DNA of 64,000 nt from Pseudonocardia oroxyli (lineage in GTDB: Bacteria; Actinomycetota; Actinomycetes; Mycobacteriales; Pseudonocardiaceae). The stretch covers positions 247,499 through 311,498 of the forward strand of contig NZ_FNBE01000006.1 in NCBI RefSeq assembly GCF_900102195.1. Reading direction: 5' to 3'. Positions 42,189-52,608 of the stretch are shown in pieces; position 1 is the first letter of the stretch, and each line of letters starts with the position of its first letter. Below the pieces are notes generated by a model. The model did not search any database. It was not told the origin of the DNA and was given only the letters and a program-made list of their open reading frames with translations. The translations under genes were made by a program, and so were the position numbers.

Positions 42189-42563
42189 CTACCAGTCGAA
42201 CAGGATGCCGAGTTCACTCACCGTGGACTCGGCATCCGTGTGTCGGACGCCGACCGCGCCCGCCGCGACGGCGCCGCGGACGTTCACCGGCAGGTCGTCC
42301 ACCACCACGCAGTCCCCCGGCTCCAGGCCGAGCTGCGCGGCGGCGCGGCGGAACGCCTCCGGGTCCGGCTTGCGGGCCCCGCCGCGCCCGCCGAGGACGA
42401 CGGCGTCGAACTGGCCCGCCAGCTCGTCCGGGACCGCGTGGGCGTCGCTGAGCAGGGCGACGCGCAGGCCCGCCGCCCGGGCCCGGCCGGGCAGGGCGGC
42501 CATGGCGGGGCCGTCGGTCAGCACACCGCCGTAGTCCAGGATCAGCCCGCGCACCCCGGCCAC
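42189..42563 (-). CDS. HAD-family hydrolase, short form
   Basis: A 124-residue haloacid-dehalogenase-fold protein with the nucleophile motif LILDYGGVLTDG (Asp10 and, two residues on, Gly instead of the usual acid), LLSDAH, KPDPEAF and VVVDDLPVN. It lacks a cap domain. The replacement of the second catalytic Asp by Gly suggests weak or altered phosphatase activity. Two starts are possible: GTG 42563, one base after the MarR stop, or GTG 42554, seven bases after TAGCGT, a -10 box that includes that stop codon. Confidence 0.75.
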   Translation of the reverse strand: MAGVRGLILDYGGVLTDGPAMAALPGRARAAGLRVALLSDAHAVPDELAGQFDAVVLGGRGGARKPDPEAFRRAAAQLGLEPGDCVVVDDLPVNVRGAVAAGAVGVRHTDAESTVSELGILFDW

Positions 42564-42564
42564 G

Positions 42565-43032
42565 CTACCGGGCCGCGCGCACCAGCCGCTCCAGGTAACG
42601 GCGCACCGTCGGCTCGTCCCCGTCCGCCCCGGGCAGGGCCGCCCGCCACTCCCGCGCGACCGCGGCCAGGACCGCCTCCGCCGTCGCCGCGCCGCGCTCG
42701 GTCAGCCGGGGGCGGACCACGCGCCGGTCGGCCCGCTCCCGGTCCCGCACGACGAGGCCGCGGTCCTCCAGGTCGGTGAGCACCGGGGTGAGGGTGGTGG
42801 GGGTGAGCCCGACCCGGGCGGCGAGGTCGCGCTGGGTCGCGACGGGCTCGACGAGCGCCTCCAGGACGTCGAGCGCGGTCGGGGACAGGCCGTGCCGCGC
42901 GACGATGCGGGCCCGCAGCCGGGTCAGCGCGGTGCCCGCGGCGCTGACGAGCCGGTCGAGCGGTTCGGGGTCGGGTTCGGACACGGCTTCGGACACGGCT
43001 TCGGACACGGCTTCGGACACGGCTTCGGACAC
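42565..43032 (-). CDS. MarR-family transcriptional regulator with VSEA repeat N-terminus
   Basis: A 155-residue MarR-type winged-helix regulator: LSPTALDVLEAL, the recognition region DLAARVGLTPTTLTPVLTDL and the wing DRERADRRVVRPRLTERG are typical. The N-terminus consists of the tetrapeptide VSEA repeated, encoded by a 12-bp repeat in which every unit starts with GTG. The first GTG (43032) lies seven bases after TACGCT, favouring a leaderless start there. Repeat changes would alter the N-terminus without shifting the frame. Target genes are unknown. Confidence 0.82.
   Translation of the reverse strand: MSEAVSEAVSEAVSEAVSEPDPEPLDRLVSAAGTALTRLRARIVARHGLSPTALDVLEALVEPVATQRDLAARVGLTPTTLTPVLTDLEDRGLVVRDRERADRRVVRPRLTERGAATAEAVLAAVAREWRAALPGADGDEPTVRRYLERLVRAAR
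42970..43032 (-). repeat. 12-bp coding tandem repeat (VSEA) in the MarR gene
   Basis: About five units of GTGTCCGAAGCC lie at the 5' end of the gene, each offering an in-frame GTG start codon; the last units are degenerate. Confidence 0.85.
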
Positions 43033-43126
43033 GGCGGGGAGCGTAAGACCGTGCGGCCCCGCACCATGTGGGAACGAAGTGTCCCGTTCGCACCCGTGAA
43101 CCCGGGCGCGCCCGCAGGCTCCGACC

Positions 43127-43693
43127 ATGACCCTCGCCGCGACCGCCGTCCCGATCACCCCGCTCGCCCCGCCCCGCTTCGCCGTGGTCTCGACCGAACC
43201 CGAGGCCGACCCGGAGAGCGACTCCGGGATCGACGCCGGGATCAACGCGCGCGCCGACCCCCTCCCGGTGGGCGCCGCGCAGCAGGCGCCGCACCTGCGC
43301 TCGCGGAACCCGTCGCCCCGGACCCGCGGCGACGCCCACCTCCCGCTGGTGCCGGGATCGGTGCGGGCCGGGGCGCGCGAGGCGGCGGCGCGGCGGCGGG
43401 CGGAGACGGTGGTCCGGATCGCCCTGGAGGTGTTCGACGGCCATCGCCCCCTCGCCCACCTCGCGCCCTACGCGAGCCCCGAGGTGCTGCGCTACGTCGC
43501 CGCCGGGGTGCCGCGCCGCGGGCACGGCCCGCCCCACGGCGTGCTCCGCTCGCTGCACTGCCGCCCCGTCGACCGGACCGGCACCGAGGTCACCGCGGTG
43601 TGCCGGTTCGGCGACCGGGCCCGCGCCCTCGCCGCCCGGCTCGACCTCACCCCGACCGGCGACTGGCGCTGCACTGCGCTCCGGGTGCTCTGA
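43127..43693 (+). CDS. Rv3235-family (DUF6459) protein
   Basis: A 188-residue Ala/Arg/Pro-rich protein. The first 90 residues look disordered and the C-terminal half (VVRIALEVFDGHRPLAHLAPYASPEVL, residues about 93-119, ending DWRCTALRVL) matches the conserved domain of the Rv3235 family. Its position between the tgs region and secA1 agrees with mycobacteria. The function is unknown. It is divergent from the MarR gene. Confidence 0.78.
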   Translation: MTLAATAVPITPLAPPRFAVVSTEPEADPESDSGIDAGINARADPLPVGAAQQAPHLRSRNPSPRTRGDAHLPLVPGSVRAGAREAAARRRAETVVRIALEVFDGHRPLAHLAPYASPEVLRYVAAGVPRRGHGPPHGVLRSLHCRPVDRTGTEVTAVCRFGDRARALAARLDLTPTGDWRCTALRVL

Positions 43694-43758
43694 GCCCCGG
43701 CGAACGGCGCGCTCGCTCACACCTGGTGAGCGAACGCGTCGTTCGCCGGGGTGGGCTC
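43692..43758. repeat. Palindrome family 2, intact copy
   Basis: GAACGGCGCGCTCGCTCAC pairs with GTGAGCGAACGCGTCGTTC around ACCTG, and the pairing extends outwards through CCCCGGCG/CGCCGGGG. It lies after the Rv3235-family gene and would also be the terminator of the lost ridA gene on the other strand. Confidence 0.88.
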
Positions 43759-44119
43759 AGTCCAGGATCGCGGTGGCCTCGAGCTCGACGAGGAGGTGCT
43801 GGACCGCTGGTCACTGGCCGTGCTGAACGAGCTGTGCGAGCGACCGACCCGCTTCAACGGGTTGCGCCGCGCGATCCCCGCCGTGTCACAGAAGTCCCTC
43901 ACCGCGACCCTGCGCCGTCTCGAACGCAACGGGATCGTCGAGCGCACCGTGACCGCCACCCGCCCGGTGGCCGTCGAGTACCGGATCACCCCGCTCGGCA
44001 AGACGCTGCGGCACCCCGTGGACGTCTTGATCGCCTGGGTGGACACCACCCTGCCCGCGATCCAGGAGGCCCGAGAACGCTTCGACACGGAGACGGCGAA
44101 CGGCGCGCTCGCTCACTAG
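43751..44119 (+). pseudogene. HxlR-family regulator, 5'-truncated
   Basis: The HxlR winged helix is clear from VLDRWSLAVLNEL (about residue 16) through SQKSLTATLRRLERNGIVE and VEYRITPLGKTL. The bases upstream of VLDRW are the antisense of a ridA gene end, so the normal N-terminus, including the usual Cys-Pro, is lost; the only starts are GTG 43751 or GTG 43796. The 3' end is also unusual: the last residues NGALAH come from a palindromic repeat and the stop TAG from the MITE-like element. DNA binding may remain, but expression is doubtful. Confidence 0.6.
43757..43810 (-). pseudogene. Remnant 3' end of a ridA-like gene
   Basis: On the minus strand the last codons read QHLLVELEATAILD followed by TGA, the typical C-terminus of RidA-family deaminases. 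The rest of the gene is absent: an in-frame stop appears after 17 codons and the sequence passes into the HxlR gene on the other strand. It is inferred to be the scar of a deletion. Confidence 0.6.
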
Positions 44120-44221
44120 TGCCCCGTCCAGGAACGTCGGGGCCGGAATCGGTGGATCCAGCCGAGTTCGGTCCTGAACGTTTCTGGACGGGGCACCAGG
44201 TGTGAGCGAACGCGCCGTTCG
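44097..44221. repeat. Palindrome family 2, copy interrupted by the MITE-like element
   Basis: The left arm CGAACGGCGCGCTCGCTCAC (44097-44116) and the right arm GTGTGAGCGAACGCGCCG (from 44200) are the halves of the same palindrome seen intact at 43692-43758. The 84-bp MITE-like element sits exactly in the loop. Confidence 0.85.
44116..44199. repeat. MITE-like element, copy 2 (84 bp)
   Basis: The ends are CTAGTGCCCCGTCCAG and CTGGACGGGGCACCAG. It is identical to copy 1 over most of its length but lacks the 84-bp central insertion. It encodes nothing. Its left end supplies the TAG stop of the truncated HxlR frame. Confidence 0.85.
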
Positions 44222-44231
44222 TCGGTACGGG

Positions 44232-47120
<2,889 letters not shown>

Positions 47121-47270
47121 TGATCGACCTCATTCACATCGCGGTCTCGGGCGGTGGCCGGCGCGCAGGGGCCCGCCGACCGGGGCGGACGCCGAGCCGC
47201 ACGGTTCAGCGACTCCGGCGCACACACCGACCCATGGTAGCCACCGGCGTGTCGACCCCCGAGAGGGCAA

Positions 47271-47361
47271 CGACCCCGGACCCGTGCAGGTTCCGGGGTC
47301 GTGCGTGCCCACCGCGATGGACGGGCGTCGGGGTGCGACGACAGGCCGCACCCCGACGCCC
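47271..47361 (-). terminator. Two hairpins between hpf and secA1
   Basis: CGACCCCGGA/TCCGGGGTCG (47271-47301) and a 15-bp stem starting GGGCGTCGGGGTGCG (47323-47361) lie between the end of hpf and the start of secA1, both on the minus strand. The outer one is followed by TTCTT on the plus strand. They probably end the hpf transcript. Confidence 0.7.
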
Positions 47362-47388
47362 TTCTTCGGAGGGGGTCTCGGGGCCGGG

Positions 47389-48021
47389 CTATCCGCCGAG
47401 CCGGATCACGCCGTAGTCGTACCCCTTGCGCCGGTAGACGACCGACGGGGTGCCGCACTCGGCGTCCGCGAACAGGTAGAAGTCGTGTCCCACGAGCTCC
47501 ATCCGGGACAGCGCCTCGTCGATGCTGATCGGCTCGGACGAGTGCTGCTTGCGCCGTACGATCCGGCCGGGCAGGTCCTCCGACGACTCCTCGAGGTGCT
47601 CGCCGTGACCACGCGGCTCGGGGATGTGGGCCTGGACGCGCTCCTCGGCCAGCTCCTGCTCGAGCACGGCGACCGCCGCGGCACCACCGCGACCGGCCAT
47701 CACGCGGGTCCGCCGGTCGTTGAGCCTGCGCCGGTCGTGGGAGCGGCGGAGCCTGCTCTCGAGCTTGCTGATCGCGCAGTCCAGCGCGGCGTAGAAGTCC
47801 CCCGCGCACGCTTCGGCGCGCGCGACCTGGTTGCGGCCGCGGCCGGTGATCTCGATCCGCTGACAGCTCTTGGACTGTCTGCGGTTGGGCTCGTGGAAGA
47901 GCTCGACCTCCATACCGACGATCTTGTGGTCGTAGCGCTCGAGCCGGGCCAGCTTCTCCTCGACGTGGATCCGGAAGTGCTCCGGGACCTCCACGTTGCG
48001 GCCGGTGACGACGATCTCCAC
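47389..48021 (-). CDS. hpf: Ribosome hibernation-promoting factor, long form
   Basis: A 210-residue long HPF. The N-terminal S30AE domain (residues 1-110, starting VEIVVTGRNVEVPEHF) binds the decoding site, and the C-terminal domain (ISIDEALSRMELVGHDFYLF, SVVYRRKGYDYGVI) mediates 100S dimer formation. GTG 48021 is chosen by family start and GAGGGAAG upstream. The position upstream of secA1 matches Rv3241c. The 290-base region before it presumably carries its stress-controlled promoter. Confidence 0.93.
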   Translation of the reverse strand: MEIVVTGRNVEVPEHFRIHVEEKLARLERYDHKIVGMEVELFHEPNRRQSKSCQRIEITGRGRNQVARAEACAGDFYAALDCAISKLESRLRRSHDRRRLNDRRTRVMAGRGGAAAVAVLEQELAEERVQAHIPEPRGHGEHLEESSEDLPGRIVRRKQHSSEPISIDEALSRMELVGHDFYLFADAECGTPSVVYRRKGYDYGVIRLGG

Positions 48022-48311
48022 TCGACTTCCCTCGCAATCCGTGCGTACTCGGCGTCGGGGGTTCTTCGGGCGTGTCCGACGTGTCGGACGACTGGGGTGC
48101 GCACCACCCCGGGGACCCGAAGCGGATGTCCGGTGTTCCCCTCCCGTTGTGGCGTGGGTTACGTGTGCCAGGCACGGTAGTTCCAATCACGGTTCGGCGA
48201 CAGTCCTGAGCGGTGAGTGACAGCGACTTGGGGGAATTCGGCGGATGACATTGCCCTGACCTGCACTAACCCGTACTTTGGAGTGGTTGGTCGGGCGGCG
48301 GACCGGCCCCC

Positions 48312-48980
48312 TCAGCGCTGCCCGGAGGCGGGTCGGTGGCGGCGGTCCGTCCGGCTGCTCGCATCGCACAGCACCACCGCCCCGGCGACCGGGATCCCCA
48401 CCTCGGCGAGGGCCCGGGCGCACGCGCGCAGCGTGGCCCCCGTGGTCACCACGTCGTCCACCAGCACCACCGCGCCCGGCGGGTTCTCGGGCGACCGCAC
48501 GTGCACCGCGCGGGCGAGGTTCGCCGCGCGGGCCGCCGCATCGAGCCCGAGGGAGTCCCGGGTGCCGCGGCGCAGCCCCAGCAGCGGCCAGGCCTCCGCG
48601 TGTCCGATCCGCGTGCAGAGCCGCCGCACGTGGTCGCCACCGCGCGCTCGCGCGGCGGCGGGCCGCGAGGGCGCGGGCACCACGACCGCCCCGGCGGGCA
48701 CGAGCTCGCCGAGCACCGCGGCGAGCGGCCGCCCGAGGTCCCGCCTGCCACGCTCCTTGTAGCCGAGCAGCGCCGCCCGCAGCGGCCCGGTGTAGCGGCC
48801 CGCCGCGTAGAGCACCGGCGCCTCCGGCAGCACCACGCGGTGCGGGCCGGGCAGCGCCGCGGCACACTCGGGGCACCATCCCGGCCGAGGACCGTCCCGG
48901 GCGGGCGGAGCACCACAGCCCCCGCACGCGGCGGGGAGCAGCAGGTCGAGAAGCGCGGAGGCGGGTTCGCGGAGGGCCAT
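48312..48980 (-). CDS. comF: ComF-family phosphoribosyltransferase-like protein
   Basis: A 222-residue ComF protein. It has the N-terminal zinc-ribbon cysteines (CGGC near residue 19 and CPEC near residue 36) and the PRTase motif VVLVDDVVTTGATL near residue 170. ComF proteins take part in DNA uptake or repair steps in some bacteria; the role in actinomycetes is unknown. The position between hpf and lpqB is the same as Rv3242c. An array of palindromes precedes it. Confidence 0.9.
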   Translation of the reverse strand: MALREPASALLDLLLPAACGGCGAPPARDGPRPGWCPECAAALPGPHRVVLPEAPVLYAAGRYTGPLRAALLGYKERGRRDLGRPLAAVLGELVPAGAVVVPAPSRPAAARARGGDHVRRLCTRIGHAEAWPLLGLRRGTRDSLGLDAAARAANLARAVHVRSPENPPGAVVLVDDVVTTGATLRACARALAEVGIPVAGAVVLCDASSRTDRRHRPASGQR

Positions 48981-49075
48981 GCGAGCACTCTGCCTCCGCG
49001 CCCCGACACCGCCGTCCGATCGAGCGGGGGCGAGCCCGAGTTGTCCACAGCCGAGGCCCCGACACGGGGACCTCC

Positions 49076-49171
49076 GACGCTTGGGACGCCCAAGCGTCAA
49101 CCGCCGGCCCCGCCCCCTGACGCTCGGGACGCCCAAGCACCACTCAGCGACGCTTGGGCGTCCCAAGCGTC
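49076..49171. repeat. Three copies of a 23-bp palindrome
   Basis: GACGCTTGGGACGCC and its complement form a palindrome at 49076-49098, a variant at 49119-49140 and a third copy at 49149-49171, all between comF and lpqB. The third has the two halves in exchanged order, as for an inverted copy. Confidence 0.85.
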
Positions 49172-49225
49172 ACCCCCGACAGCGTCACCCCCGACAGCGT
49201 CACCCCCGACAGCGTCATCCCCGAC
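49169..49225. repeat. 15-bp tandem repeat after lpqB
   Basis: About four units of CACCCCCGACAGCGT run directly into the 3' end of lpqB. The last unit has T for C. Confidence 0.88.
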
Positions 49226-49226
49226 C

Positions 49227-50936
49227 TCAGCCGGGATAGAGCGGGATCCCGTCCGGGGCGGCGCCCAGCACCTGGCGCCAGCTGTCCAGCTCCCCGCCGT
49301 CGTAGCTCCAGATCCCGCCCTGGTCGGCCACCAGGAACGGGCGCGAGGAGGCGGCCGACACCCCGCGCAGCGGCGGGGTGAGGTTGCTGCTCGGGACCAG
49401 CTGCAGACCCAGCCCGTCCGAGGAGACCAGCGAAACCGGGCGGTCCGTCCGGGTGCTGACCACGATCAGCTGCTCGTCCGCCCGCCAGTCCACCCCGACG
49501 ACCCCGCCGAGGTCGGTCGGGCGCAGCTGCCGGACGTTCCGCACCGCGACGTCCCCCTCGGGGCCCCGGACGACCGCCCCCGTGACCAGCCCGCCGCCGA
49601 CGACCGCGGCCACCCGCAGCCCGTCCCGGGAGAGCCGAAGGTCGGTGAGCGGGCCCAGCCCGGTCAGGTCGGAGACGTTGACCTGGCCGGTCCGCACCGC
49701 GCCGGTCTGGTCGACGGTCACCCGCGCGACGACGTCCTCGCCGAGCACCGTCCACAGCTCGCCGCCGGTGGGCGTCCAGGTCGGCCGCGACATCCGCGCG
49801 GCGGACAGCGGGACCGCCGCCAGGAGCCCGTCGGTGGGCCCGACGAGGAGCCGCTGCCGCCCGGAGTCCCGGGCGACGACGGCGATGCGGGCGCCATCGG
49901 CGGTGGTGGCGGCCGCGGCGACGTCGAACGCGCCGTTGCCCGCCTGTCCCCCGACGACCTCGCCGGACGGGAGCCGCCGGACCCGCCCGCCGGACACCGC
50001 GAGCGCAGGCACGTCCGCGCTCGGCTGCACCGTGGCGCTGGTGCCCGCGACCGCATCGACGGTGAGGTCGGGGGTGTTCGCGATCAGCGGCGCCCCGTCG
50101 ACGAGCAGCCGCACCCGCGGGATGTTGATCTCGGCGAGGGTCTGCACGAACTGCGCGGCGAGCAGCCTGCGTTGGGCCTCGTCCAGGTCGCCGACCTGCG
50201 TGAGGTCGACGACCAGGGTGCCGTCCGGAGCGTCGGTGACGTTGGTGCGCAGCCGCGCGGACGCCGGGACCGTGGACACCGCCGCGTTGCGCAGGGCGGG
50301 CGACGGCCCGGTGAGCAGCATGTCCACCGCCCGGGAGGCCAGCGCCTGCGCGGGCACGGCGGGCAGGTAGCGCAGGTCCGCGACGGTGGCCCGGCGGGCC
50401 GGGTCGACGAAGTACCCCTTCACCGTGCGGTAGTTGGAGCGGAAGTCCGACATCCGGACCAGGACGCCGCCGGGCAGCCCGTCGATCCGCCACTGGCCGT
50501 CCGCCCGGCGGACAGTCACGTCGAGCTCCACCGGCGCCTCGGCCGGCTCGAAGGCGCCGACGGAGTCGAGCGTCCCGATCCGGTCGCCGCGGATCCGCAC
50601 GGTGGCGACGTCCGGGTCGGTGCTGCTGGTGGGCGGGTACACCGTGTCGAACTGCTCGGACAGCACGGTCAGGGACTCGGCGTCGTCCCAGTCCTGCGCG
50701 GCGGGTGTGGTGAGGAAGCGGCGCGCGGCCCCGTGCCGGTCCACGGTGCTGCCGGAGGCGTAGACGAACCCGCGCACCAGGTCCAGCGGGTTCGTGCCGT
50801 CGACGGGCCCCGCGGGCAGCCCCGGTGCGTCCCCGTCGGTGACCTTGCGCAGCACCTGCACCGAGGAGTCGCCGGGGACGCTGGCACACCCCGCCAGCAG
50901 GAACAGCGACAGCAGCGCCACCAGCGCGCGCCTCAC
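49227..50936 (-). CDS. lpqB: Lipoprotein LpqB, MtrAB accessory factor
   Basis: A 569-residue lipoprotein with signal peptide and lipobox LAGC (Cys17). The N-terminal GerMN-type domain and a C-terminal beta-propeller-like domain (repeated ARIAVVARDSG, LRLSRDGLRVAAV segments) are those of LpqB, which binds the MtrB sensor domain and adjusts MtrA phosphorylation. GTG 50936 overlaps the mtrB stop (GTGA), so it is the last gene of the mtrA-mtrB-lpqB operon. Confidence 0.93.
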   Translation of the reverse strand: MRRALVALLSLFLLAGCASVPGDSSVQVLRKVTDGDAPGLPAGPVDGTNPLDLVRGFVYASGSTVDRHGAARRFLTTPAAQDWDDAESLTVLSEQFDTVYPPTSSTDPDVATVRIRGDRIGTLDSVGAFEPAEAPVELDVTVRRADGQWRIDGLPGGVLVRMSDFRSNYRTVKGYFVDPARRATVADLRYLPAVPAQALASRAVDMLLTGPSPALRNAAVSTVPASARLRTNVTDAPDGTLVVDLTQVGDLDEAQRRLLAAQFVQTLAEINIPRVRLLVDGAPLIANTPDLTVDAVAGTSATVQPSADVPALAVSGGRVRRLPSGEVVGGQAGNGAFDVAAAATTADGARIAVVARDSGRQRLLVGPTDGLLAAVPLSAARMSRPTWTPTGGELWTVLGEDVVARVTVDQTGAVRTGQVNVSDLTGLGPLTDLRLSRDGLRVAAVVGGGLVTGAVVRGPEGDVAVRNVRQLRPTDLGGVVGVDWRADEQLIVVSTRTDRPVSLVSSDGLGLQLVPSSNLTPPLRGVSAASSRPFLVADQGGIWSYDGGELDSWRQVLGAAPDGIPLYPG

Positions 50937-52603
50937 CGCTCCTCCTCCGCCATCTCGGGCAGCTCGGGGATGGGCGTGCCCCACGGCGGTGTGGGCACCG
51001 ACGCGGGCAGCGGGTGCCCCTCCTCCGGGTCCGCGCGCTCGGGCTGCAGCGGCAGCGGGCTGGACTCCAGCAGGTCGCCCTCCGTGCGGGGCAGGGTCAG
51101 CCGGAACGCCGACCCGCGCCCGACCTCGCCCCAGGCCTGCAGCCAGCCGCCGTGCAGCCGCGCGTCCTCCAGGCTGATCGACAACCCGAGGCCGCTGCCG
51201 CCGGAGCGCCGCGCGCGGGACTCCTCGGCCCGCCAGAACCGGTTGAACACCAGCCCCGCCTCGCCGGGCCGCAGCCCGACGCCGTGGTCGCGCACCACCA
51301 CGGCGACGGCGTGGTCGTCCCCCGCCAGCGAGACGTGCACCGGCCTGCCCTCGCCGTGGTCGATGGCGTTGGCCACCAGGTTGCGCACGATCCGCTCGAC
51401 GCGCCGCGAGTCGACCTCGGCGTAGACGTCTCCCGGCAGGTCGAGCACCAGCGGCGTGCCGGACTCCTCGGCGACCCCGCGCACGGCCTCGACGGCCCGC
51501 GAGACCACGTGCCGCATGTCGAGCCGTTCGGTCCCCAGCTCGGCCACGCCCGCGTCGAGCCGGGAGATCTCGAGGAGGTCCCCGAGCAGTGTCTCGAAGC
51601 GGTCCAGCTCCGTGACCAGTAGCTCCGAGCTGCGGCGCAGCGCCGGGAGCAGCTCGTCCCGCGAGGCGTAGAGGATGTCCGCCGCCATCCGGACCGTGGT
51701 CAGCGGGGTGCGCAGCTCGTGGCTGACGTCGCTGGTGAAGCGGCGTTGCAGGGCGCCGAACTCCTCCAGCTGGCGGATCTGGGTCTGGATGCTGCCGGCC
51801 ATCTCGTTGTACGACTCGAACAGCCGCGCCACCTCGTCCTCGCCGTGGACGGGCATGCGCTCGTCGAGATGGCCCTCCGCGAAGCGCTCGGCCACCTCCG
51901 CCGCCTGCTTGACGGGCCGCACGACCTGCCGCGTGACCAGGCTCGCGATGCCGGCGAGGAGCAGCAACAACACCAGCCCCCCGACGATCAGGGTGCTCTG
52001 GATCAGCCCGAGGGTGCGCTGCTCGGCGTCGAGCGGGAACATCAGGTAGAGCTGCAGCTCGCGGCCCGCGGTCCGCACCGGCTGCCCGACGACGAGGGTC
52101 GGGATCCCGTCCACCGTGGCGTACTGCGTGGTCAGGGCCCCGCTGGCGACGGCCTGCGCCTGCTCGTTCGTGATCGCGTCCAGGTCGCCCGCGGAGATCT
52201 CCGGACCCGAGCCCGCACCCGTCGTCAGCGCCGCGCGGAACTCACCGGCGGTCGGCGCGCCCGCCTCGGCGCTGGACTGGTTGGTGAGCCGGTCCAGCGC
52301 GTTGTTCAGCGTGCCCTGGGCGCCCTCGCGGTCGGGGTCCACCCCGGACAGGTCCCGCTCGGAGACGACGCGGGCGGACTCGGCCTGCAGGACGGCGGCG
52401 TCGAACTTCGCCTGGATCAGCCGGTCCGCGATCTGGGTCTGCAGGACCAGGCCGAGCACGAGCACGACGGCCAGCGACAACGCGAGCGTGGACACCACGA
52501 CCCGCAGCTGCAGCGACCGCCGCCAGGCCGTGAGGGCCGCGGCCTGGACCTCGGAGAAGAGCAGGGTGACCGGTGCGGCCCACCGGCGCAGCGTCTCCCT
52601 CAC
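50933..52603 (-). CDS. mtrB: Two-component sensor histidine kinase MtrB
   Basis: A 556-residue membrane kinase. One membrane segment near residues 34-56 and another near 200-222 enclose an extracytoplasmic sensor, followed by HAMP, the phosphoacceptor SHELRTPLTTVR (His near residue 292) and the ATPase domain (NLVANAIDHGEG, DHGVGL, GGSGLGLSI). It phosphorylates MtrA to control cell-wall metabolism and division. It starts five bases after mtrA ends. Confidence 0.95.
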   Translation of the reverse strand: MRETLRRWAAPVTLLFSEVQAAALTAWRRSLQLRVVVSTLALSLAVVLVLGLVLQTQIADRLIQAKFDAAVLQAESARVVSERDLSGVDPDREGAQGTLNNALDRLTNQSSAEAGAPTAGEFRAALTTGAGSGPEISAGDLDAITNEQAQAVASGALTTQYATVDGIPTLVVGQPVRTAGRELQLYLMFPLDAEQRTLGLIQSTLIVGGLVLLLLLAGIASLVTRQVVRPVKQAAEVAERFAEGHLDERMPVHGEDEVARLFESYNEMAGSIQTQIRQLEEFGALQRRFTSDVSHELRTPLTTVRMAADILYASRDELLPALRRSSELLVTELDRFETLLGDLLEISRLDAGVAELGTERLDMRHVVSRAVEAVRGVAEESGTPLVLDLPGDVYAEVDSRRVERIVRNLVANAIDHGEGRPVHVSLAGDDHAVAVVVRDHGVGLRPGEAGLVFNRFWRAEESRARRSGGSGLGLSISLEDARLHGGWLQAWGEVGRGSAFRLTLPRTEGDLLESSPLPLQPERADPEEGHPLPASVPTPPWGTPIPELPEMAEEER

Positions 52604-52608
52604 CTAGA

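Noticed and set aside
38192..42217. Very long open frame (about 1340 codons) on the minus strand across tgs, the methyltransferase and the oxidase genes
   Set aside because: It is antisense to well-recognised genes, is rich in Arg/Gly/Pro with no known domain, and is an effect of the high GC content.
48150..48185. Possible ECF-type promoter (GGAACT then GTAACC) before hpf on the minus strand
   Set aside because: The spacing and the -10 do not match a defined sigma consensus well enough, so it was not entered as a feature.
49169..49225. Possible CRISPR array
   Set aside because: The 15-bp units are head-to-tail without spacers and there are no cas genes in the window.
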